This document shows, in pieces, positions 44,451 to 51,454 of a stretch of DNA of 64,000 nt (position 1 is the stretch's first letter; every line of letters begins with the position of its first letter). Both the position numbers and the translations under genes were made by a program. Below the pieces are notes generated by a model that saw only the letters and a list, made by a program, of their open reading frames with translations, had not been told where the DNA came from and made no database searches. Where the stretch lies: NCBI RefSeq assembly GCF_003258515.1, contig NZ_QGEH01000001.1, positions 248,001-312,000 of the forward strand. The letters are read 5' to 3'. The DNA is from Marinobacter bohaiensis (GTDB taxonomy: Bacteria > Pseudomonadota > Gammaproteobacteria > Pseudomonadales > Oleiphilaceae).

Positions 44451-45455
44451 TTAATTGGCGGCCGGTTCGCTTTTCTCTCCGGCCGGCTCGTCCGTCACCG
44501 CGACGAGTCGGCCGCCCCGTTCCAGCCGATAGCGATCAAAATCCCGCGCCAGCCTGAGGTTACCGGAATAGAACCGCCGGGCCTCTTGCTCGATCTCATC
44601 GATCAGCGGCGCCGACGGGTGGTTGAACTGGTAGCGCGAACTGAAGTGGGTCAGCACCAGGTTAGGCAGCCCCACCGCCTCGGCGAAGCGCGCCACCTGC
44701 TGCGCCGAGCTGTGTTGTGGCTTGGGGCCGACGTGGTCGGACACCGCCTGGGTGTAGGTGGACTCGTGGATCAGCACCTGGGCGCCGCCACAGGCCTCGC
44801 GCAGGCATTCCGGCGTGTCGTTGTCGCCGCCCACCACGACGCGCCGCGGCGTGCGGTGGATGGCGGTGTAGTCGTCGCTGCGCAACACCCGCCCGTCGTC
44901 CAGGGTGACGTCCCGTCCCCGCTGCAGCTCGCCCCAGCTGGGGCCGGCCTCGATGCCGTCCGCCCGCAGTCTGTCCGTCAGCAACTGGCGCTCCAGATGC
45001 CTTTCCGTGAAGACGTAGGCCACCGTCGGCACCCGGTGGGAGAGGGCGGCGGTGGTCACGTGGACGTGCCCGTCCTGCCACTGGAAACCGTCGGCGTGGA
45101 CCTCGATGAACTCGATGTCGTAGCCCAGGTGGGAGTCGGTGGCGGCCAGGGCGGTCTCCACATAGGCCTTGATTGGCCCCGGCGCGATCAGTGGCAGCGG
45201 CTCGGTGCGCCCGGCCATGGAGGCGCTGGCCAGCAGCCCCGGCAGCCCGAAGCTGTGGTCCCCGTGCACGTGGGTGATGAAGATGGCCCGCAGCTGCACC
45301 AGGCTGTGGTGGGTGCGCTGCAACTGGTGCTGGGTGCCTTCGCCGCAATCGACCAGATACCAGCCCTTGGGCCCGCCGTGCTGGAGGGCCAGGCCGGTGA
45401 CGTTGCGCTGACGGGTGGGGGTGCCGGCGGAGGTGCCCAGAAAGGTGAACTGCAT
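44451..45455 (-). CDS. rnz: Ribonuclease Z (tRNA 3'-end processing endonuclease)
   Basis: 334 residues from the ATG at 45455; the open frame runs on upstream but there opposes the RNase J gene and is not coding. Opening MQFTFLGTSAGTPTRQRNV is the RNase Z start, VDCGEGTQHQL follows, and the metallo-beta-lactamase motif is H62-x-H64-x-D66-H67 in FITHVHGDHSFGLPG. LIHESTYTQAV and LTHFSSRYQF supply later metal ligands. Matures tRNA 3' ends. Divergent from the RNase J-like gene with 132 bases between. Confidence 0.93.
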   Translation of the reverse strand: MQFTFLGTSAGTPTRQRNVTGLALQHGGPKGWYLVDCGEGTQHQLQRTHHSLVQLRAIFITHVHGDHSFGLPGLLASASMAGRTEPLPLIAPGPIKAYVETALAATDSHLGYDIEFIEVHADGFQWQDGHVHVTTAALSHRVPTVAYVFTERHLERQLLTDRLRADGIEAGPSWGELQRGRDVTLDDGRVLRSDDYTAIHRTPRRVVVGGDNDTPECLREACGGAQVLIHESTYTQAVSDHVGPKPQHSSAQQVARFAEAVGLPNLVLTHFSSRYQFNHPSAPLIDEIEQEARRFYSGNLRLARDFDRYRLERGGRLVAVTDEPAGEKSEPAAN

Positions 45456-45587
45456 GCTCGATCCGTGGTCCGTGGATTCACCTGCATCATGGGGTAAATC
45501 GCCATCCGCGACCAGTGGCGGCGGACGTGGTCTGTCCCGAGACGTTACACTGGCGGCATTCCATTTCCGGACAACGGCGACCCAGGC

Positions 45588-46970
45588 ATGACTCCCGACC
45601 ACAACGACCTCTGGTTCCTCCCACTGGGCGGCACCGGCGAAATCGGCATGAACCTCAACCTCTATGGCCACGACGGCCAGTGGCTGATGGTGGACTGCGG
45701 GGTGACCTTTCCCCGGCCGGGCCGGGTGATCGCCGACGGCACCGTGCACGGGCGTGGCGAGCCGCCGGTGCAGATGGCCGACCCCGCCTTCATCGCCGAC
45801 CGCCGCGACCGGCTCGCCGGGCTGATCATCACCCACGCCCACGAGGACCACATCGGCGCCGTGCCGTATCTGTGGCCGCTGCTGCAATGCCCGGTCTACA
45901 CCAGCCGCTTCACCGCCGAGATCCTGCGCCGCAAACTGGCGGAGTTCGACCTGCTGCACCGGGTGCCGATCCACGTGGTGGACGTGGACGAGCGCCGCAC
46001 CATCGGCCCGTTCGACGTGCAGTGGCTGGCCCTGACCCATTCCATCCCCGACCCCAACGCCCTGATGATCCGCACCCCGGCGGGCAACCTGTTCCACAGC
46101 GGCGACTGGAAGCTGGACGAGGAACCGCTGGTGGGCCACGGCTACACGCCGGGCACCTTCCAGGCGCTGGCGGAGGAGGGCGTGGCCGCCATGGTGTGCG
46201 ACTCCACCAACGCCACGGTGGCGGGGCATTCCATGTCCGAATCGGCGTTGGAAAAGGGCCTGCTGGCCGCCACACAGGACGCGCCGGGCCGCGTCATCGT
46301 CGCCTGCTTCGGCAGCAACATCGCCCGCCTGCACACCCTCGCCAACGTCGCCCGTGCCACCGGCCGCTACATGGGCCTGCTGGGGCGCTCGCTGATCAAC
46401 ATGAGCGGCGCCGCCAAAGCCGCCGGTGTCTGGAACGCCGACGACCACCTCATCAACCCCGCCCACCTGGGTTACCTGCCCCGGGAAGAAGTGCTGGCCG
46501 TCGCCACCGGCAGCCAGGGCGAACCCCGCACCGCCCTGCGCCGCATGGCCACAGGCTCGCACCCCGACGTGGAGCTGGAACCCGGCGACCGCGTCATCTT
46601 CAGCGCCCGCGCCATCCCCGGCAACGAAGACGCCATCGAGGCCCTGATCGCCAGTCTTAAAGAGCAGGGCGTCGAAGTGATCACCGCCGAAGCCGCCGAC
46701 CTCCCCATCCACGCCTCCGGCCACCCGGCCCAGGACGAACTGCGCGCCATGTACCAGTGGGTCCAGCCGGACGTTGCCATCCCCGTTCACGGCGAAGCCG
46801 AACACATGGACGTCCACGCCGGGCTGGCGCGGGATTGCGGCGTGCCCAAGTCCCTGCTGGGGCGCAACGGCGACCTGTTCATGATTCGCCCCGTGCCGGG
46901 GATGCGGCGGCAGGTGGCTGAGGTTGGTCGGTTGGGTTGGGAGAGAGGGGAGCTGGTGAGGGTGGTTTGA
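45588..46970 (+). CDS. RNase J-like metallo-beta-lactamase/beta-CASP hydrolase
   Basis: 460 residues. WFLPLGGTGEIGMNLNLYG opens as in RNase J, with HxHxDH at H83-x-H85-x-D87-H88 (IITHAHEDHIGAVP), LAHSIPD-type LALTHSIPDPNALMI, CDSTNATVAGHSMSE and the beta-CASP region VIFSARAIPGNEDAIEALI with IHASGHPAQDEL and IPVHGEAEHMDVHAGLA. About 90-100 residues shorter than Bacillus RNase J (around 555), lacking the C-terminal dimerisation domain. Gammaproteobacteria mostly rely on RNase E, so this short form may be an exonuclease of narrower scope. Confidence 0.87.
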   Translation: MTPDHNDLWFLPLGGTGEIGMNLNLYGHDGQWLMVDCGVTFPRPGRVIADGTVHGRGEPPVQMADPAFIADRRDRLAGLIITHAHEDHIGAVPYLWPLLQCPVYTSRFTAEILRRKLAEFDLLHRVPIHVVDVDERRTIGPFDVQWLALTHSIPDPNALMIRTPAGNLFHSGDWKLDEEPLVGHGYTPGTFQALAEEGVAAMVCDSTNATVAGHSMSESALEKGLLAATQDAPGRVIVACFGSNIARLHTLANVARATGRYMGLLGRSLINMSGAAKAAGVWNADDHLINPAHLGYLPREEVLAVATGSQGEPRTALRRMATGSHPDVELEPGDRVIFSARAIPGNEDAIEALIASLKEQGVEVITAEAADLPIHASGHPAQDELRAMYQWVQPDVAIPVHGEAEHMDVHAGLARDCGVPKSLLGRNGDLFMIRPVPGMRRQVAEVGRLGWERGELVRVV

Positions 46971-47242
46971 GTGGCCCGGTGGTCGTCAGGCGAGGCGTAC
47001 TGACTGCGCTGCCCGCCTGCCCTCAGCTCTGCGTGTTAATACCGGTATATCGGAATCACAAAAAGAAGACGTCAAACGAATACATGGCGCCAACGGCGAC
47101 AAGGCGCTAGGGTGTTGTTTAAACGGAATTAACGACCGTGGCAAGACTGACTGTAGGGTAACATTTTCGAGAGCACACTTTTATTCGATATTGTGGAACG
47201 CGGTCTAATCACTGTTAACTGTAATACGCGGGAAATCCGAAC
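46971..47242. other. AT-richer junction leading into the cassette region
   Basis: 272 bases with no supported gene. The base composition drops sharply from about 47040 on. It contains a weak dyad at 47071-47124 (see repeat entry). The short ORF after it starts at 47243 without a strong ribosome-binding site. Confidence 0.5.
47071..47124 (+). repeat. Possible degenerate attC-like dyad
   Basis: GTCAAACGAATACATGGCGCC at one side and GGCGCTAGGGTGTTGTTTAAAC at the other form an imperfect inverted repeat around AACGGCGACAA with attC-like ends, but the right core reads GTTTAAAC instead of GTTRRRY and the left has one mismatch. It would mark the left border of the first cassette. Confidence 0.3.
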
Positions 47243-47557
47243 ATGGAAAAACTTAAAAAGCTTTGCCTCATCTTGGGAGCAGGCGCAATAGCATTCGTAA
47301 TATTCGCTCTGATGTTGTTCGGGTTGTCCTTTCTCGCAGATTATCTAAAAACCAATGTTGGCCAGGAGCCTTGGTTGTTCGTAGATTCTTTCCTCAAGCC
47401 TATCGCTCTAGTTTTTGTAGGTAGTTGGTTGTGGCTTGCAGGGAAATTCTTAAATAAATCCAAACCAATAAAATATGGCCTCTATTTGCTTATACTTTGG
47501 GTGGTTGTCGCTGTGGTTCCATATTTTCTGTCATTTCTGGTTACACCCAATGGTTAG
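47243..47557 (+). CDS. Small membrane protein, probable cassette gene
   Basis: 104 residues, markedly AT-richer codon use than the flanking chromosome (for example AAA, ATA and TTA codons are common). Three hydrophobic helices at about 11-31, 49-69 and 76-97 (LCLILGAGAIAFVIFALMLF, SFLKPIALVFVGSWLWLAGK, YGLYLLILWVVVAVVPYFLS). No family recognised. Its stop lies 9 bases before an attC-like site, the standard cassette arrangement of one small ORF followed by attC. Confidence is moderate because only length, membrane pattern and context support it. Confidence 0.6.
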   Translation: MEKLKKLCLILGAGAIAFVIFALMLFGLSFLADYLKTNVGQEPWLFVDSFLKPIALVFVGSWLWLAGKFLNKSKPIKYGLYLLILWVVVAVVPYFLSFLVTPNG

Positions 47558-47565
47558 GCATTCAC

Positions 47566-47625
47566 GGTTAACAAGGCTAGCAAAGGGACGCTCCTTGCGT
47601 CGCGCCCCTTCTGGCAACGTTGAGG
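47566..47625 (+). repeat. attC-like recombination site 1, interrupted by a MITE
   Basis: GGTTAACAAGGCTAGCAAAGGG on the left and CCCCTTCTGGCAACGTT on the right form the imperfect dyad typical of integron attC sites. The right core is broken: CAACGTT is followed by an inserted element, and GTTAGGC, the expected core, reappears at 47789-47795. Joining the flanks gives GGCAACGTTAGGC, a perfect GTTRRRY end. Confidence 0.62.
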
Positions 47626-47788
47626 CTGTAGAAAAAGGTCAGAAGATATTTCTGGTCCGGAGTTGATCAGTAAACGAGCTAAAAATAGCGACTATTTTTA
47701 AAATCTGGAACACTCAACATCGAAAATAAATCCAGATTTTACGTAGGAGCACCATCGTAAAAAGGGGCGAGGGTTTTTCTACAGCCTC
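47622..47788. mobile_element. 167-bp MITE with 15-bp terminal inverted repeats, inserted in attC
   Basis: Begins GAGGCTGTAGAAAAA (47622-47636) and ends with its exact inverted copy TTTTTCTACAGCCTC (47774-47788). No ORF inside. It is flanked by GTT on the left (47619-47621) and GTT on the right (47789-47791), consistent with a 3-bp target duplication. The termini resemble IS5/IS1182-type ends. A 38-base left-end fragment is repeated at 48661, also exactly after CAGCGTT of another attC-like site. Confidence 0.68.
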
Positions 47789-47808
47789 GTTAGGCACTTG
47801 AGACAGTC

Positions 47809-48219
47809 ATGAACTTTGAAACTTACAGGAAAATCCATGACGACCTCATGGGAGAGCATCAGGAGAAGTATGATTCGTTTACTCGGTTGATGCTCGGTCT
47901 GTCAGTAACTTTGGTCAGCCTTGTTGTTGGCCTTCGTAGCGGTGACGCTGGTGACTTAGACTTCCTACTAAAATTGGGCCTCGTCCTCCATTCTGTTTCT
48001 ATCTTGGTTGGAATTTGGCTTCAATACATTGTAATGGCCCAGCCGCTAACTGACCTCAAGAAAATATATAAACTGGCCCAAGGCGTCCGAAATGGAGAGC
48101 GAGAAAATCCGGGCTGGGTAAATCGGCCTCCAAGCAAAAAGCAAGTTATCTGCTTTTATGCCCAGATTAGTACTTTCGTCGCTGCTTTTTTTATAGTTGT
48201 TTTGAGCATAGTGCTATGA
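47809..48219 (+). CDS. Small membrane protein, probable cassette gene
   Basis: 136 residues. Hydrophilic N-terminus (MNFETYRKIHDDLMGEHQEK), then hydrophobic helices at about 26-42, 50-74 and 115-135. The ATG follows the attC core GTTAGGC (47789-47795) by 13 bases, and the stop precedes the next attC-like site by 3 bases, so the gene fits an integron cassette closely. AT-rich compared with the chromosome. No family recognised. Confidence 0.65.
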   Translation: MNFETYRKIHDDLMGEHQEKYDSFTRLMLGLSVTLVSLVVGLRSGDAGDLDFLLKLGLVLHSVSILVGIWLQYIVMAQPLTDLKKIYKLAQGVRNGERENPGWVNRPPSKKQVICFYAQISTFVAAFFIVVLSIVL

Positions 48220-48222
48220 GGT

Positions 48223-48306
48223 GTCTAACCAGTGCAGGCACGGCGACGCCCATTACATTGCGCCTTCGGCTCCATTCCAAGGGCGCTCATGCAGCAAGCG
48301 TGAAAC
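48223..48306 (+). repeat. attC-like recombination site 2
   Basis: The left core GTCTAAC (48223-48229) matches RYYYAAC exactly and the right core GTGAAAC (48300-48306) differs from GTTRRRY at one base. Between them, AGTGCAGGCACGGCGACGCCC and GGGCGCTCATGCAGCAAGC form an imperfect inverted repeat around a variable centre. 84 bases, within the usual attC size range. Sits between two small ORFs. Confidence 0.62.
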
Positions 48307-48315
48307 GGAAAGGCT

Positions 48316-48612
48316 ATGGAATACGACGTTCTCAAAGAGCTAGTCACCGAGCAGATGAAAATCGCCGAGGAAGCGGGTGATATCGTCATAGTCACGCCAG
48401 CAGCATCGGGTCTCATCAAGCGGATTTGCGATGGTATCTATCCATATCTTGAAGGCTCAATGAGCCAAGATGAAATGAGTGGAGTGGTTGGAGTTCTCCG
48501 TGAGATTTTATACGGCACCAACTTCTATGACTCCGAGATGGAGCAAACCCGGGTGGGTGTACCGCGTGAAGTCTTGGAAAACTATCTTAGCAAGCTGCCG
48601 CCACCCGTTTAA
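48316..48612 (+). CDS. Small soluble protein, probable cassette gene
   Basis: 98 residues, no membrane helix: MEYDVLKELVTEQMKIAEEA, then a mixed helical sequence ending in a proline-rich tail (LPPPV). Starts 9 bases after attC-like site 2 and its stop TAA lies inside the left core GTTTAAC of attC-like site 3, the compact arrangement seen in cassettes. No family recognised; an immunity, antitoxin or regulatory role cannot be judged. Confidence 0.62.
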   Translation: MEYDVLKELVTEQMKIAEEAGDIVIVTPAASGLIKRICDGIYPYLEGSMSQDEMSGVVGVLREILYGTNFYDSEMEQTRVGVPREVLENYLSKLPPPV

Positions 48613-48660
48613 CAATGCCCATCACCTGACGCCAAGCGTGGCGCCGGTGTGCTCAGCGTT
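48607..48660 (+). repeat. attC-like recombination site 3, truncated by a MITE fragment
   Basis: The left core GTTTAAC (48607-48613) fits RYYYAAC exactly. TGCCCATCACCTGACGCC and GGCGCCGGTGTGCTCAGCG form the inverted arms, and the right end CAGCGTT stops at 48660, where GAGGCTGTAGAAAAA of a MITE begins. The RRRY part of the core is therefore missing. Confidence 0.6.
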
Positions 48661-48698
48661 GAGGCTGTAGAAAAAGGTCAGAAGATTTTCTGGTCCGG
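48661..48698. mobile_element. Left-end fragment of the attC-associated MITE
   Basis: 38 bases matching the left end of the 47622-47788 element except for one deleted base (GAAGATTTTCTGG instead of GAAGATATTTCTGG). The match stops at GGTCCGG; the right terminal repeat is absent here. Confidence 0.65.
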
Positions 48699-48732
48699 CA
48701 TGGCAGGTCGGGGTCACACAGGCCGGAAGGCC

Positions 48733-48747
48733 GGGGTCAAGTCTTGC
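48733..48747. repeat. Solo left end of GGGGTCAAGTCTTGC repeat
   Basis: GGGGTCAAGTCTTGC followed by CTTTGCCC matches the left terminus of the 80-bp element at 49253. With the right terminus at 49318-49332 it would bracket the 111-residue ORF as a roughly 600-base unit. Confidence 0.55.
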
Positions 48748-48850
48748 CTTTGCCCTTTCCGAATTCGCCTCTCAAGGTTTTGTACAAGACCCAGTGACAA
48801 TCGTATTTTAAGTAGCTTCCCCCTTAATTCTCCCCATTTTTCGGAGACAA

Positions 48851-49186
48851 ATGAACGTGCTGGACCCGTTTGTAAGACTGCTGGGAAAAGGCTGGAACGG
48901 CCTGATATGGAAGCTCATGCCCTTCCTTCTTGCCGGCGCCGGCTATTGGTTTCTCGGGCCTACGGAAAAGACCTTGATCGCCACGGTGTTCTTCGGGGCG
49001 CTCACCGTGATGTTCGCCGGGATCATCATTGAAGGGTTGAAAGTCGGTTACTTTGGACTGGGAACCCCGATCGCTTTCAGGCACCGGCAGCCCGTGAAAT
49101 ACTGGATCCAGATGGGGGGTGCCATCATTGTTGCTGTCGTCTCCCTGGTTTGCGCGGTCTTTCTGGGGCTTTCGTCTGGCGGCTAG
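48851..49186 (+). CDS. Small membrane protein, unknown
   Basis: 111 residues, GGAG just before the ATG. Three hydrophobic helices: about 17-35 (LIWKLMPFLLAGAGYWFLG), 42-63 (TLIATVFFGALTVMFAGIII) and 90-108 (GGAIIVAVVSLVCAVFLGLS), with a short basic loop before the last. Base composition is nearer the chromosome than the cassette genes. Lies between two copies of the GGGGTCAAGTCTTGC terminus, so it may have moved as cargo. No family recognised. Confidence 0.6.
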   Translation: MNVLDPFVRLLGKGWNGLIWKLMPFLLAGAGYWFLGPTEKTLIATVFFGALTVMFAGIIIEGLKVGYFGLGTPIAFRHRQPVKYWIQMGGAIIVAVVSLVCAVFLGLSSGG

Positions 49187-49252
49187 ACCGGCGGTGGCGA
49201 GGCTACCCGCCCCTGGGGAGCGCTCCAAGGGCCGACCCATGTTAGGAAGGTC

Positions 49253-49332
49253 GGGGTCAAGTCTTGCCTTTTGCCCTTGTCTCATTTTTACGTTTACGCA
49301 ATCGCATAGAGAAAAACGCAAGACTTGACCCC
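49253..49332. repeat. 80-bp palindromic-ended REP/MITE element
   Basis: GGGGTCAAGTCTTGC (49253-49267) and GCAAGACTTGACCCC (49318-49332) are perfect 15-base inverted repeats around 50 non-coding bases. I recall the GGGGTCAAGTCT end as a recurrent motif near REP-associated tyrosine transposases in marine gammaproteobacteria. No transposase is in the window. Confidence 0.72.
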
Positions 49333-49491
49333 GCGCGCCTTGCTCGCCCGCCCGGTGGACATCGAGGATGTGCGCGCCCCGGGTGAGCAGGCATAATCAG
49401 AGCTCGCACCGGATGTTGGGCAGACCGCGTCGCGCGATTGGCGCGGCAGTGACGTCCGGCCCTGATGTGCACACGGTAGAAGATTCCGATT

Positions 49492-49875
49492 ATGGCGGTT
49501 ACCCCAGCTAAGATGTTGGCCATTGCATTCCTCAGCCTGATAGCCGGCTGCTCCACCGTCCCGTCCGGGGCCGGGGTGACCGGGTTCACGGAAACCGGGC
49601 AGGCGTCGTACTACGCGGATAAGTTCCAGGACCGGAAGACGGCCAGCGGTGTCCGGTACAAGCACGAGCTGCTGACCGCCGCCCACAAAACCCTGCCGTT
49701 TGGTTCCACGGTCAAAGTCACCAACACGCAGAACGGCAAGAGCGTCGTTGTCGAGATCAACGATCGCGGGCCGTTCGTGGCCGGTCGCATTATCGATCTC
49801 TCAAAGTCCGCTTTCCGGCAGATAGGGAACACGTCGGCGGGCGTGATCAATGTGCGAATTGAAGTGCTGGATTAG
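49492..49875 (+). CDS. RlpA-like septal/peptidoglycan lipoprotein, short form
   Basis: 127 residues. Lipobox LSLIAGC with Cys20, then one double-psi beta-barrel domain: GQASYYADKFQDRKTASG, ELLTAAHKTLPFGSTVKVTN, and the motif EINDRGPFVAGRIIDLSKSAF with the catalytic-type Asp and DRGPF. RlpA proteins are lytic transglycosylases acting on peptidoglycan lacking stem peptides. This one lacks the C-terminal SPOR domain, so septal targeting is not expected. Directly downstream of the repeat-rich region. Confidence 0.87.
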   Translation: MAVTPAKMLAIAFLSLIAGCSTVPSGAGVTGFTETGQASYYADKFQDRKTASGVRYKHELLTAAHKTLPFGSTVKVTNTQNGKSVVVEINDRGPFVAGRIIDLSKSAFRQIGNTSAGVINVRIEVLD

Positions 49876-49920
49876 TACCTGAAATGGCGCAACAGCCACT
49901 TTCAAGACAGCCCGTCCTGC

Positions 49921-51387
49921 TCACCCCAACGCCCGCTCCCTCTTGGCCCCGGCACTCGCCTTCAACCGATCAATGCACGTCCGGAACGTCCGGCTGACCA
50001 GGGTCTGGTCCCGGATCATGGCCATTTGCGGCCAGGTGGCCTGTTCGCCCAGGCGGATGTACATGTCCAGGTCGGCATCGCTGGGGTTGGACAGCACCTT
50101 GCGGTACAGCAGCGGGCGGAAGGGGAACTGGATGTTGATGTCCCCCAGGTAGGACTGGGTGGCCATGGCGTGGGCCTGTTCGATGTAGGGGCGCAGGCCG
50201 GACTTGGAGCCCAGGTTGCGGGTCAGTTCCAGCATCGAGGCCACCTGGGCGTGGACGAATGTGCCCGCCGCCTGGCGCACCGATGCGGTCAGGCCGCGGT
50301 CGTGATGATGGCTGATGAACGGCAGCACGTGCGGGTTGGCCTGGCTGACGATGGTCTTGTTCACGTTGTGCAGGCGCGCCATGCGCATGGCCGGCAGGTC
50401 GCCCTGGAGGCTGCCGTCGATCCAGGTCTCGGTGGGCATGTAGGGGCTTTCGCAGGATTCACCGGCGGGGTCGCGGGCGCTCAGGGTGACCGGCGGGTAG
50501 ATGCCGGGAATGGCGCACGACGCCAGCACGGCCGAGTCGATCATCACATCCGGCGAGGCCAGTTCGTTGAGCAGCCGCGGCTTCTGCCGGGTGCGCGTGG
50601 GCGAGACCGAGATGTTCAGGGTGCGGCCGCTGTGCTCGTAGGCTTCGCGGAAACTGTAGCGGCCCACGTTGGTGCGGATGTGGGTCAGCAGCTGCTGCGC
50701 GTCCATGGCGTGGCCCTGACGCCACATGCGCGCCGGGGGCAGCCAGCGCAGGGCGTCGCGGTGGACCCGTTCCGGCTGGGTGAAGAACTCGGCCAGTTCG
50801 GTCTGGTTGCGCGAGCAGATCGACGCCGCCAGGATGGCGCCCATGCTGGAGCCGGCGATCACGTGGGGCAGCAGATTCTGGGACCAGAGCGCGCGGGTGA
50901 CGCCGAAATGGTAGATGCCGAAGGCCGCGCCGCCGCTGAGCATCAGGGCGGTGTGGCCGAACACCCGCTCGGCCTCGCGGAACAGGTTGAGCTTCTGTTC
51001 GTCGGTCGCGCCCGGCAGCGGGTGATCGCAGATGTAGAGCATCGACTGCTCCACTTCGTCGAGGAAGCGGGAAACCAGATGCTTGGTGCCGGTGCGGGCG
51101 ACGCTGTAGAGATCCGGATTGGAGAGTTCCCCCAGGTGCCGGTAGAGGCTTTCCTGCAGGGTGCGGATCAGTGCCGTGGGATCGCCGGCCTCGCGTTGCC
51201 GGCGGAGATCGTCGGCGTGCTCGCGCACCAGTGCGGTGTGCAGCATGCGCGTGTCGTCACGCTCGCGCCAGGCGAGTTTGCCTTCCAGATCGTCGAGCTT
51301 CTCGGCGGCGTCGAACCATTCGTCGTAGCTCGTCGCCGAGTCGAGAGCCTGTTGCAGCTGTTTGCGGGCTCGGGCTTTGCGTCTCAT
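49921..51387 (-). CDS. Patatin-like phospholipase with DUF3336 N-terminus
   Basis: 488 residues from the ATG at 51387; the frame continues upstream but that segment is Cys/His-rich and unlike the family. N-terminal DUF3336-type helices (about 1-130: YDEWFDAAEKLDDLEGKLAWRE), then the patatin core: oxyanion loop LSGGAAFGIYHFGVTRAL (about 151-167), nucleophile Ser181 in GSSMG, and the second catalytic residue in WIDGSLQGDLP. Serine lipase or lysophospholipase of the SDP1/TGL group. C-terminal half includes VSQANPHVLPFI. Cellular substrate unknown. Confidence 0.9.
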   Translation of the reverse strand: MRRKARARKQLQQALDSATSYDEWFDAAEKLDDLEGKLAWRERDDTRMLHTALVREHADDLRRQREAGDPTALIRTLQESLYRHLGELSNPDLYSVARTGTKHLVSRFLDEVEQSMLYICDHPLPGATDEQKLNLFREAERVFGHTALMLSGGAAFGIYHFGVTRALWSQNLLPHVIAGSSMGAILAASICSRNQTELAEFFTQPERVHRDALRWLPPARMWRQGHAMDAQQLLTHIRTNVGRYSFREAYEHSGRTLNISVSPTRTRQKPRLLNELASPDVMIDSAVLASCAIPGIYPPVTLSARDPAGESCESPYMPTETWIDGSLQGDLPAMRMARLHNVNKTIVSQANPHVLPFISHHHDRGLTASVRQAAGTFVHAQVASMLELTRNLGSKSGLRPYIEQAHAMATQSYLGDINIQFPFRPLLYRKVLSNPSDADLDMYIRLGEQATWPQMAMIRDQTLVSRTFRTCIDRLKASAGAKRERALG

Positions 51388-51454
51388 GGGCCTTACCTTA
51401 GCGCAGCAAACGGGACGTTGTGAGTCACAGAGTGTGGTGTGACTGGATTGTAAC

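Noticed and set aside
45456-46817. N-terminal extension of the RNase Z frame
   Set aside because: The extra 450 codons oppose the RNase J-like gene and show no domain; the RNase Z family start is at the ATG at 45455.
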